A stretch of DNA of 12,862 nucleotides from Saccoglossus kowalevskii (GCF_000003605.2 NW_003124893.1:1160480-1173341); one strand, 5' to 3'. Shown: positions 1-7,222, numbered from the stretch's first letter. Numbers and translations: made by a program. The notes: generated by a model not told the origin, from the letters alone.

Positions 1-892
1 ATGTAAATTGGGGTGATTCGTACACTTCCATAGTACATATAATGTACTTTGATTAACATCTCCGGCTTGTGAATTTCCATCATCTTTAATTTGTCTGACA
101 CAACGAGCAACCTACCTTCCGCATGTATGGGAACGAACTGGGAATATTTGTTCTGTTATGCAAATTAGCAATAATGCTAAAGATATTGGCCAATCAGTTT
201 ATTTGTACTGAGCCGCCATGGTGTCTATCGAAATGAACAAGCCTTGCTACATTTTATTTTAATTTTGTTGTTGTTGTTGACCTGTCAATCACGCCTTTGA
301 TAACTACCGGGTTGTTGCCAACATTTTGAACAGATGAAGTAAATTTCAAAACAAACTGCCTGACCAATTGTAACGACTTATCAACATCTGACTGCAGTTC
401 TTCGTGTAATCAAGGGGTGAAAGGGGTGTAAATTGGAGGGGGGTCTAAGGCGTGACGAGATAGAGTTTTTTTTACTCTCGCCTTCCGTCTTCTGTTCTTG
501 TATTGGCATTTTCACTCCTTTCGTTTGTCTATGTTCATTCTTACTTTAATTTGGGTTTGGATACTCAAAATTGGAAAGTAAGTATGCATAGTGGACTCGT
601 GCATCGTAATTTATGTATTTTGAGAATGGTGACGGTAATTCCGAACTTTGTTCACGTCATTATCCCTATACATTGTATGATAATACATAGCATAAGTAAT
701 ATAAAAAGAATTTAACGAATTATGGATATTTGCATTCTTTAATATTTATCCAACTAAAAACAAGGGTCAGAAGATGACATACATATAGTTTCTATGGTAT
801 GTATTTTGTATTTAAAAAAAAATAATTCAGTGAACACCTCAGATTGTGGTCATTAGCACATTCTCATTGTCTGAATCGGCATTGTCATTTCA
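1..892. other. non-coding flank, no gene recognised
   Basis: No reading frame here has recognisable protein features. The longest open frame (503-715, +) is low in complexity and has no splice context, so I treat it as chance. The stretch is AT-rich, with a GTTGTTGTTGTTG run near 267-279 and poly-A and poly-T runs. The only concentrated motifs are near 159-221 and are listed separately. It probably holds intergenic DNA plus unrecognised old repeats. Confidence 0.6.
159..221 (+). promoter_or_regulatory. octamer, CCAAT and YY1/Kozak-like motif cluster
   Basis: Within about 60 bp there is a perfect octamer ATGCAAAT (about 159-166), an inverted CCAAT pair in ATTGGCCAATCAG (about 185-197), and GCCGCCATGG (about 212-221). 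The last matches both the ideal Kozak context and, in its core, a YY1 site. The ATG opens a frame of only 14 codons ending in TAA near 262, with no convincing splice donor inside it. The cluster could be a decayed first exon or promoter, a YY1-type initiator, or coincidence in AT-rich DNA. No gene that it would drive is visible. Confidence 0.25.
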
Positions 893-1569
893 GACAAGCA
901 TGGATACTGGTCACAAGTCTATTGGATAATGAAACATTGTAAAATAATAGCTGAATTTTGTTCGCTTTGGCGCGCAAAAAGAACAACTAGTGAAAGTGTA
1001 CAGTTCTGGTGGGATCATATTGGTAAACATAAAATTAAGGAATTAACAAGACAAAACTGCAGATAAAACATGCGCAAAGAAACACGAAAAAGAAAAGCTG
1101 CAAAAAGAACTTAGCGCAATTGAATCACGTCTTGCAGATGACTCCTCTCTCGAAAAAATATACGACTCCACGAAAAATGCATTGAATGAGCTCATAATGA
1201 TCGAAACACGTGGGGCAACAATTCGATTACGTCATTGGCTACTCAATGAATCTGACGAATGCTGTGCTTTCTTTTTAGAACTTGAGAAAAACAAAGGTTC
1301 CAAACGCACGATCTCGCATTTGCGAGACCACAATACCACTCACAGAAAATCAGAATGATATTTGCCACATTGTGAAAAACTTTTATTGTGAACTCTTTTC
1401 TCCTGATCCTATTTGTGTCGAGGCACAGGCTGAAATACTTCAGAATTTGCCTCAGCTTGATCACAATGCGTCTATCTCCTTTGAAGAACTCTCAACGGCT
1501 GTTAAACGTATTTCTAATGGAAGGGCACCGGGAATCGACGGACTTCCAGGCGAGTTTAAGAAATTTTGA
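893..1569 (+). pseudogene. LINE ORF2 linker and first RT motifs, broken
   Basis: This part covers the linker between the missing endonuclease and the reverse transcriptase, plus the first RT motifs. The early segment (about 893-1064, with GYW, SLWR, QFWWDH) ends at a stop. The next open stretch (about 1078-1350) contains RGATIRLRHWL and FFLELEKNKGSKRTISHL, the region just before the RT in this class. A frame change near 1350 leads to a third stretch that contains IPLTENQNDI and ends with FEELSTAVKRI, SNGRAPGIDGLPGEF and a stop at 1567-1569. In an intact element these would be one frame. Confidence 0.8.
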
Positions 1570-1593
1570 TCTGTAATCGGTCATGGCTTACTT

Positions 1594-2186
1594 GAGATTA
1601 CTGGCGTCTAGCAATTGTCACCCTCCTGCCTAAAAAAGGAGACAGCACACTTATTAATAACTGGAGGCCAGTCAGTCTTACTGTGGACTAAAAACTCTTT
1701 ACCAAAACTCTGTCACTACGCTTAAAATCTGTACTTGGAGACATAATACATATTAATCAAAGCTACACAATTCCGAACAAACAAATTTATGACAATATAC
1801 ACCTACTGCGTGATATTGTTGAATATAGCAACACAACTAACATTTATCTGGGAATTGTTTCCCTTGACCAATCAAAAGCTTTTGACAGTCAATCATGACT
1901 ATCTTTTTAATGTATTAAAAGCTTTCGGCTTTGGTGACGGTTGTACAAAATATATTCAGCTCATCTACACCAATGCTGAATGTATTTTCCGTGTCAATAG
2001 TTCACTGACTTCACCTGTTCCATTTCTAAGAGGCATTCGCCAGGGGTTCGCCCTCCCTGGCAACATGCATGCTCTTGTTTTGGAGTCATTGTTAAATAAA
2101 ATAAGATCAAAAAGTGACATTCAAGGTTTCTCACTTCCACACGACGAAAACCGTAAATGCAATCTGACTGCGTATGCGTACGATGT
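1594..2186 (+). pseudogene. LINE reverse transcriptase catalytic core, broken, YADD changed to YAYD
   Basis: This is the palm and fingers part of the reverse transcriptase, which would copy the element RNA at a nicked target. WRLAIVTLLPKKGD begins near 1594; a stop interrupts the frame at 1689-1691 within the VD-stop-KLF stretch. VSLDQSKAFD follows, with the first catalytic Asp at 1866-1868. The frame then shifts near 1885-1892 and continues as VNHDYLFNVLKAFGFG, through FLRGIRQG (about 2026-2050) to LTAYAYD. The last should be AYADD (about 2170-2184): the first of the paired catalytic Asp codons has become Tyr TAC at 2179-2181. About 25-30 codons expected between this part and the previous one are missing. 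The protein would be inactive even if the frame were whole. Confidence 0.85.
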
Positions 2187-2206
2187 AAGCTTTTTTTATT
2201 TCTAAA

Positions 2207-2597
2207 AATGATTTTTTTGGCAAAACTTGCACACTGGATTGCTATTTATGAGAAAGCATCCAAAGCTAAAATAAATCATGAAAAGTCTAAAGGTCTGTGG
2301 GTGAGAGCGTGGAAAAACAGAGTAGACACTCCAATGGGTATATTACTTGGAACAGTGCCGGGCTCAAAATGCGTGGTGTGTCCATTGGTAACACAACTGA
2401 GTGTGTAAACAAAAACTGACAGGACACTGTTCAAAAAGTAAAATCAAAACTAGACTGGTGGGGGCGCTTCACTAGCAGTATTTCATATCGAGGTCGCATC
2501 ATTATTATTAACCAACTCGCTGCTTCAAAAATCTTTCACCGTCTCATTTGTTTAGTACCACCAGTCTTGCTCATCAGAGAATTAGAACAATTATTTT
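2207..2597 (+). pseudogene. LINE ORF2 region after the catalytic box, broken
   Basis: After another frame change, this holds the region following YADD in Tx1/L1-like ORF2. YEKASKAKINHEKSKGLWVR and NRVDTPMGI lie at about 2248-2342. A further frame change near 2343-2365 leads to VSIGNTTECVNKN, a stop, then VQKVKSKLDWWGRFTSSISY and RGRIIIINQLAASKIFHRLI, ending as LIRELEQLF and a stop near 2597. Intact elements continue with a C-terminal zinc-knuckle region that is absent here. The recognisable LINE sequence stops about 40 bp before the MULE relic. Confidence 0.78.
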
Positions 2598-2639
2598 AGA
2601 ACAAATAACTTTTCAAAACAACTTTTTATTATAAATAAT

Positions 2640-2912
2640 GGGTTACCGGTATCAACTTAAAAGTGATAAATAAGGTCTCAGAAAAAAAATGGAGATGCAG
2701 TGTCCGAACAGACAAGACCATCAATTGTACCAGCAGGTACTTTCTGAAGAACAGCAATCGGTCACAGTCATCAGCATGCATACCTCACAAAGCCAATCTA
2801 GTCAGAGTTGCAAATCGTAAAAAACAACTCGTACGTCCAGAAGAACCCAGAGACATTGATTTCGATATTGCCCAAGACTTTATTCCGTCCAACGTCATGC
2901 AGAAAGCATCGT
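2640..2912 (+). pseudogene. FLYWCH zinc finger and linker of the MULE transposase, broken
   Basis: GYRYQLKSDK (from about 2642), then a stop and frame change, then KKWRCSVR, then TINCTSR and a later CIPH. The order aromatic-Tyr ... Trp-x-Cys ... Cys ... His fits a FLYWCH zinc finger, which binds DNA, probably the transposon ends. It is followed by a linker with PHKANLVRVANRKKQLVRP and EEPRDIDFDIAQDFIPSN, patterns that precede the catalytic domain in FLYWCH-MULE proteins. The open part ends at a stop at 2912-2914. The ATG often taken as its start (2663) lies inside the domain and is not a real start. Confidence 0.72.
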
Positions 2913-3131
2913 AGTTGAGGGCGCACGCGATCTAGTTTTCAACACCCGGACCAACTCAAGTACTGAGTCGTGTGAAGTCTTGGTATATGGATGGTACTTT
3001 CAAAATAGTCCACGAACCATTCTACCAGTTATTTTCTATTCATGCATTTGTGAAGGGTGGTGAAGGCAATCTAAAACAGGTTCCTTTACTATTCGCACTC
3101 ATGTCACGGAGGGAGAAAAAAGATTACAACT

Positions 3132-3165
3132 TTGGACATACAGAAACGTTCAGCAATATGGTTTG
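3132..3165 (+). repeat. 34-bp duplicated patch, copy 1 (inserted copy)
   Basis: This segment is identical over 34 bp to 3245-3278, at an offset of 113 bp. Here it interrupts the transposase between KKDY and LDFEA, where it does not belong. In the other copy the same bases encode the natural continuation after GFCFH, so this copy is the derived one. Confidence 0.9.
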
Positions 3166-3244
3166 TATTAGATTTCGAAGCTGGTTTATGGGGTGCTATC
3201 AGATCAGTATTTCCAGAAGTAGAAATTCAAGGTTTCTGTTTCCA

Positions 3245-3278
3245 TTGGACATACAGAAACGTTCAGCAATATGGTTTG
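3245..3278 (+). repeat. 34-bp duplicated patch, copy 2 (original position)
   Basis: Identical over 34 bp to 3132-3165. In this place it encodes [12 protein letters not shown], the expected sequence following the Cys-x-x-His motif of the MULE transposase, so it is the source copy. Confidence 0.9.
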
Positions 3279-3802
3279 ACAACTGAATACAATTGAAGAC
3301 AAACGAAGTGTCAGTGGTAAAATTATCAAACAGTTGATGGCACTCCCTTATCTTCCACACGAACGCATTCCTGCAACGTTTACAGTGTTAAAGTATGCAG
3401 CAACATCAAATCTGGATAGACTGGTAGAATATATTAGAAAAACATGGATCGATAGCACTATTTGGAAGCCGTCTTCATCATGGAGTATTTTTATGAAAAG
3501 AATCCGCACCAATAACGACGTTGAAGGTTGGCATCGAAAATTAAATGATAAAGCCGGGTGTAGTGGTCTCCAATTATGGTATTATCCCACTCCTCCATGA
3601 AGAAGCTTTGCTAACCACTATAAATGTTAAGCTCGTGAGGGATGACAAACTCAGACGTTGCTAGAGAAATCTACAGAAGCCTTAATGCCCGCTTTAATAT
3701 TCGACCTATGTGGAAAAGTATAACGATCGTGAAATAGATGCAACGAATCAGTTAAGGTAAATGCCGTTCTTTGTATCTGACTATTTATTGTGTCTATTTC
3801 AG

Positions 3803-3959
3803 AACCCAAGTTCGTCCCGTTGAGGTTTCTTGTGGATGATAAGGTGCTAGTTTGTAAATGGTCTAAAGTTACAGGTGTGCATCATTTAAAGTCGGAGAAG
3901 AGGTCTTGATTCAGTGGGAAAATAAAACTCTGAGACAGCAACGATTTTAGCTGTATCAG
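3803..3959 (+). pseudogene. candidate exon A of a BEN-type gene relic
   Basis: A good acceptor (TGTCTATTTCAG, ending 3802) and donor (CAG-GTAAAG, exon end 3959) bound a segment that can be read as FVPLRFLVDDKVLVCKWSKV, then after a frame change FKVGEEVLIQWENKTL, then after another ATILAVSG at the donor. The pattern of alternating hydrophobic residues with VxW and ATIL resembles the small N-terminal fold that precedes BEN domains in some invertebrate proteins; this comparison is from memory and weak. Two frame changes within about 150 bp suggest a pseudogene. It lies only 46 bp after a potential donor at the end of the MULE relic. Confidence 0.45.
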
Positions 3960-4104
3960 GTAAAGTTTTTACTATCAGCTTTTACACGTAATTATTTTAC
4001 AGTACAGTACTGTACTTAAACTTGTATTTATTCTTTTCTCGATTGAAAACTAATTTAAATAAAACTGTTTGCTTGTTAACTGTCATTGGGGTTGACAAAT
4101 TTAC

Positions 4105-4275
4105 GGACCCCCTTGTAATATTTTTGTTCGGATAGCAAGCCGGGGGGGACTTTCATTAGAAGTGCGATACGGGTATGTGCCGTCCGACTGGGGTGTCATT
4201 TTCACATTTTTTTGTTTAGAAGTGGGTAGTCATTTATCAGTGTTTTGGTTTAGAAGAGTGTAGCATTTATTTACA
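4105..4275. repeat. degenerate tandem or dispersed repeat with TTAGAAGTG motif
   Basis: Three related stretches begin with TTAGAAGTG or TTAGAAGAGTG, near 4157, 4216 and 4251. The last two share GTTTAGAAG(A)GTG and a TAG(T)CATTTAT tail at about 35 bp spacing. A GGGGGGG tract precedes them near 4142. The look is that of a dispersed invertebrate repeat rather than coding DNA. It separates candidate exon A from the next relic exon. Confidence 0.45.
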
Positions 4276-4486
4276 GGTCTTTATATTCAAAGCCAGATAC
4301 TGGAAAAGGCTGAATAAAATGCGTCGCCCGGATGCGCTCACCTGGTTGCGAAAGTTGTCCATGGATATCATTCCTTATTATGCGCATGCTCACATCTATT
4401 GCAGCCATTTTCAGCATTGCCGCGCTGTGTCGACTGTGACTGCTATGTTTAGACACAGTCACTCGGGGACTGTGGTCAAACCTACA

Positions 4487-4551
4487 GCATCTACACCAAA
4501 GCAAACAGTGAAGAAAAAGAAGAGAGGGGCTAAAAAACAGAAAACTCCACA
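4487..4551 (+). pseudogene. candidate exon B, lysine-rich segment
   Basis: The open frame 4319-4687 holds a strongly basic stretch, VKKKKRGAKKQK (about 4507-4542), which looks like a nuclear localisation signal, followed by TPQ and a donor-like CCACAG-GTGTGT at 4546-4557. A CCTACAG upstream (ending 4486) could be the acceptor. The rest of the open frame on either side looks random, so I take only the basic core as a possible exon. A nuclear signal would suit a BEN-domain protein, which acts on DNA. The exact limits are uncertain. Confidence 0.35.
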
Positions 4552-4854
4552 GGTGTGTTATCAATTTTACAAATGTAAGAAAAATATACATTCAATTGAT
4601 AACAAAATGTTCATAGCATGTCATCATATGCAAACCATTGATGGCAGTGTCTACCATTTCCCCTCTCAGCCCCTAATAATGCTGTAATTTGAGAAATGTT
4701 TTTATAAAAATATTTTATACACATCTAAAACAATTAAATTATTTTTATTTTCACCCACCTAATGATTTATGTGTGCACATATTATTTTCTGTACAAAAAT
4801 CTGCTCTTTCATTGAAAGTAATATTTGTGAGAAACTGATCTTTTTTTTTGACAG

Positions 4855-4947
4855 AAACACAATTTTATTGCTATGGCAAGTCTGCCTGGTGAACCGGCAC
4901 TATTTATACATTTCCTGGTTATAGAGACGGAATATCATTGCTGGCAG
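4855..4947 (+). pseudogene. candidate exon C with strong splice sites
   Basis: A long T run followed by GACAG (ending 4854) is a strong acceptor, and GGCAG-GTAAAC (exon end 4947) is a fair donor. The 93-bp interval is open in its first frame (31 codons, KHNFIAMASLPGEP...) and has a single stop in the third frame, which reads TFPGYRDGISLLAG. I recognise no domain in either. Its place between the basic segment and the Gln/Pro/Thr-rich repeat suggests it belongs to the same gene relic. Confidence 0.35.
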
Positions 4948-4978
4948 GTAAACTGCAGGAAAAATTAATGGATGCCTG

Positions 4979-5543
4979 TTGAATTACCAAGAACCATCGA
5001 CAGCACAACCAACTCTACAATTGGCAACTCAACCATCACCAACTCAGCACTGTCAACCATTACCATCAACACCTCTACCATCACCAACTCAGAACGACTG
5101 TCAACCATCAACAGCACAACCAACTCTACCATCGACAACACCACTAATGACATATGAACAGGTGTACCAAAGATTGAAGACTGATAAGGAAAACTACCTC
5201 AACAAGAAACAAATTGCTCTCAGAGATGAATTGTTACAGCTAGGAGATACATCTATGCTGGATGCATCTCTATTTACAGGAACCACCAACACCACAACAA
5301 GAAGAAAACATCTCGCCTATAGAAACAGTGTTCATGGACCACTCAATGACAAAATCTCATAGCTATAGACATTTTGCAAAACTATTGTTTTTCCAGTTGT
5401 ATCCGAAAGATGAGAGATTAGAATGTAATGTTTATGGGAGAGCGGGTAGTAATGGAGTTCAAGGAGACACGACTAAATCAAAGACAATGTTTGAGAACTA
5501 TCCAGTTCCACTTTCGGGCCAAGCGTGTCTAAGAGACAAATAA
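4979..5543 (+). pseudogene. BEN-domain-like terminal exon, frameshifted
   Basis: BEN domains are DNA- and protein-binding modules of chromatin and transcription factors. The segment starts in a Gln/Pro/Thr-rich tract (about 4988-5135), then MTYEQVYQRLKTDKENYLNK, KKQIALRDELLQLGDTSMLD and ASLF. The frame changes near 5275-5285, continuing with EPPTPQQEENISPIETV, SYRHFAKLLFFQLYPKDERL and ECNVYGRAGSNGVQ (about 5358-5463). The last part fits the first half of a BEN domain (hydrophobic helix, LF/LY, then a GR.G turn). The usual second half is shortened or scrambled, ending at a stop at 5541-5543. The frameshift and damaged end point to a pseudogene, or to an exon whose last intron I have missed. 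Upstream of 4979 the frame is open only to 4952. Confidence 0.5.
4988..5135 (+). repeat. Gln/Pro/Thr-rich coding tandem repeat
   Basis: Short units built around CCATCACCAACTCA and AGCACAACCAACTCTAC recur in phase with the reading frame; a 17-bp match at 5002-5018 and 5113-5129 is 111 bp (37 codons) apart. They encode a QPSTAQPTL-type spacer, probably unstructured, between upstream exons and the BEN-like region. The open frame on the opposite strand here is only the mirror of this repeat. Confidence 0.7.
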
Positions 5544-5656
5544 TCCACTTTGTCAGAAGCTAAAATGCTCACAGGTCTATTGTAATTAGAAGGTACATTT
5601 TGCTGGAGAATTCTTTTTTACTTCATCAATGGAAAATGTGACAATAATATTCAAAG

Positions 5657-5662
5657 AATAAA
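5657..5662 (+). terminator. polyadenylation signal AATAAA for the BEN-like relic
   Basis: A canonical AATAAA lies 114 bp after the stop of the BEN-like frame and is followed within about 25-45 bp by T- and GT-rich sequence (ACATTGTTTGTTTC), the usual downstream element. This supports the idea that the preceding region was once the 3' end of a real transcription unit. Confidence 0.5.
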
Positions 5663-5920
5663 AATACTTTTCTTATATACACATTGTTTGTTTCTTTATT
5701 CACACATCAACATTCACTAAATTTACATGACGTTTATATACATTATATTGTATAAAAAAAATCTGGAATGTACAAAATTTCCACTATATTGGACCTCTAT
5801 GCTAGTATAGTAAATACAATATTCTACTTACAAAAGACAATGATTAAAGCAGGAGACTTGTCGTATTCGGATGTGCTGCGGTGAGCCTCACTCTACAAGA
5901 ACTTGTGAGACATGAACATA

Positions 5921-5949
5921 AAATATCACCGAATAAACGGCAACGTAAA
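5921..5949. repeat. 29-bp direct repeat, copy 1
   Basis: Shares a perfect 16-bp core CACCGAATAAACGGCA (5927-5942) with 6275-6290, and flanking bases AAATA...GTAAA also match with a few changes. The copies are 348 bp apart in the same orientation. Confidence 0.75.
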
Positions 5950-6268
5950 AAGTCAAGTCAAATCAAAGTAAACGCGTACTGCATGCACGACTCAACCAGT
6001 GCTCGCTAACTGCACCTAATCGCCTAGCTTCACATCACTACACTTATTCCCCTTGGCCACCCCCCAAAAAAGATGCTTCATTACCGGGCTTATTACTTGC
6101 AGAGAGCATGAAACTCATCCACGCGACCCACACCAAACGGCGGCAAAGGCCTTTGAATCTGGCTGTACTAGGATGGTGAAAGTAATGGTACAGCATTATA
6201 ACAGTGAATAAGTACTGAGAAATAATTGTAAACTCATAGTTGCTGTCGACATAGGAAGTAAAGTAAGC

Positions 6269-6297
6269 AAATAACACCGAATAAACGGCATGGTAAA
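6269..6297. repeat. 29-bp direct repeat, copy 2
   Basis: Second copy of the 29-bp repeat with the identical 16-bp core at 6275-6290. The two copies bracket about 320 bp that has somewhat higher GC content than its surroundings, which may mark an inserted unit, though no terminal inverted repeats are obvious. Confidence 0.75.
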
Positions 6298-6391
6298 GAA
6301 AAAATGCAAGCAATGGAAAGCATACATGTGGCTACAAAAATAACTACCCGCAGTTACACATTTTACCAATGATCGAAGTTGACATTATCGC

Positions 6392-6417
6392 TTTTAAAAT
6401 TTTAAAATTTTAAAATT
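6392..6417. repeat. short TTTTAAAA palindromic tandem repeat
   Basis: Three tandem copies of the self-complementary octamer TTTTAAAA plus a partial copy. It could extrude as a cruciform or serve as an AT-rich unwinding spot; most likely it is simple-sequence expansion. Confidence 0.8.
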
Positions 6418-7167
6418 AATCTCAAGTCAAATGAAAGTCAAAAAACACAAAATTAGTGTAACAGGAAAAACAGACCACTGGACTAATAGCTGAAATCTGT
6501 AAAGTTCTGTAAAGCATTTTGATACTCAAGTATCAGAAATACCTGTGTTAGAATATATAATGCAAACAAGACTTGTACATTAGTACGTTACATTACATTC
6601 CAATGGTGTTGGTTCAATTCACTTAATTTTAAATACTTGTTACAAAGTATGCAAATGGGGACAGTTTTAACTTGAAACTACTCCAACACTAAGATATCAG
6701 CGACTCGCTTGTCAGCTATGCATAATGCACAATCAATACAATAAAATATATTCGGGCGTTGTAGAATATCATGCCATGTAAATGGATGTTATACTCTAAA
6801 TGTCATTCACCACTCAACACAATTTTTAAGTACAACAACTTAATTATTAAATCATTGGGCACGATATACTACATCAATTACATGTAACCCATGTAAATTA
6901 CAAATAATGATATATTATCAAGTCATTATTGAAGCAAATTCTGTACAAACATGGTCGATACCGCAGTAAAATTGCCCAAAAACCATTTAAACAATATAAC
7001 AAATACGTTAGAGAAATAGGCTGGAAAAGCAAGTTACTATCTTACCTATAATTGATTATTCATGATTCAAACTGGATGGCACAGTTTTGGTGCACCCACT
7101 GAGAAGAGACTGACATTAACCAAGATCACATGCACCCAGTGTGCTACCAAGGTTCAGACTGATGATA

Positions 7168-7222
7168 AAGGTAACCCTCGACCATGAGCCCAGGCAACCC
7201 CGGTGACCCGGTCAATGACCTT
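7168..7222. repeat. 55-bp GC-rich repeat, copy 1
   Basis: A GC-rich island in AT-rich DNA, running from AAGGTAACCC to AATGACCTT. A 38-bp block (about 7179-7216) is identical to copy 2 at about 7734-7771, and 20-25 bp of upstream sequence (GGTTCA...GATGAT..AAGG) is also related. The ends are short inverted repeats (AAGGT / ACCTT). It contains GGTGACC, CGGTCA and TGACCTT, the last being a nuclear-receptor (ERR-type) half-site. Confidence 0.8.

Larger units (their letters stand above)
893..2600 (+). mobile_element. decayed L1/Tx1-type LINE (ORF2 reverse transcriptase part)
   Basis: Translating all three forward frames gives an almost continuous match to the order of motifs in ORF2 of Tx1/L1-like non-LTR retrotransposons. 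A GYW motif near 902-910 is followed by FWWD, the ATIRLRHWL block with FFLELEK, the RT motif GRAPGIDGLPGEF, WRLAIVTLLPKKGD, NNWRPVSL, VSLDQSKAFD, GIRQG, a damaged YADD box, then YEKASKAKINHEKSKGLW and a SISYRGRIIIINQLAASKIF block. The endonuclease domain, ORF1, 3' UTR and poly-A tail are not seen, so this is an internal or truncated fragment. Several in-frame stops, at least two frameshifts and one internal deletion make it dead. Clade assignment rests on remembered motif patterns; that it is a LINE is near certain. Confidence 0.88.
2640..3756 (+). mobile_element. decayed MULE DNA transposon with FLYWCH zinc finger
   Basis: Three forward frames together give a MULE (Mutator-like) transposase of the kind found in many invertebrates: a FLYWCH-type zinc finger, a linker, the DDE catalytic domain, and the hallmark block RTNNDVEGWHRKLN. 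The protein would have cut the element out and inserted it elsewhere. The coding relic is about 1.1 kb. No clear terminal inverted repeats or target-site duplication were found by eye, so the boundaries given are those of the coding homology only. It lies directly after the LINE relic and directly before the BEN-like relic, all on the same strand. Confidence 0.85.
2905..3756 (+). pseudogene. MULE transposase DDE domain, split over three frames
   Basis: KSWYMDGTFKIVHEPFYQLF begins at 2975, with the first catalytic Asp at 2990-2992; SIHAFVKGG and [10 protein letters not shown] follow. [19 protein letters not shown] is in a second frame (second Asp at 3171-3173), then GFCFHW with the Cys and His at 3237-3239 and 3243-3245. 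A third frame holds LPYLPHERIPATF, LVEYIRKTWID and RTNNDVEGWHRKLN, with the catalytic Glu at 3523-3525. After a further shift near 3570, IIPLLHEEALLTTINVKLV and KLRR continue, and weak similarity fades near 3750. The catalytic triad codons all survive, but each is in a different frame, so no active enzyme can be made. About 25 codons expected between KKDY and LDFEA have been replaced by a 34-bp copied segment. Confidence 0.85.
5663..7167. other. non-coding stretch with short repeats, no gene recognised
   Basis: No protein family is recognisable on either strand. The longest open frame (6044-6313, minus, 89 residues) has a hydrophobic start and no domain I know. Just inside the right side of the polyadenylation site above there is a minus-strand AATAAA (5695-5700), so a converging minus-strand transcript is possible but unsupported by any convincing coding exon. 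Visible structure is limited to a ~29-bp repeat pair and a small TTTTAAAA repeat, listed separately. Elsewhere it is AT-rich simple DNA. Confidence 0.55.

Noticed and set aside
503-715. 70-residue open frame on the plus strand
   Set aside because: Low-complexity hydrophobic translation, no domain, no splice context, no conserved-looking motif; chance in AT-rich DNA.
4965-5153. Minus-strand Val/Met/Leu-rich open frame
   Set aside because: Mirror of the Thr/Pro/Gln-rich coding repeat on the plus strand.
6044-6313. 89-residue minus-strand open frame with hydrophobic start
   Set aside because: No recognised domain. It overlaps one of the 29-bp repeats, which suggests repeat-derived sequence. 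Kept only as a possible minus-strand transcript in the findings.
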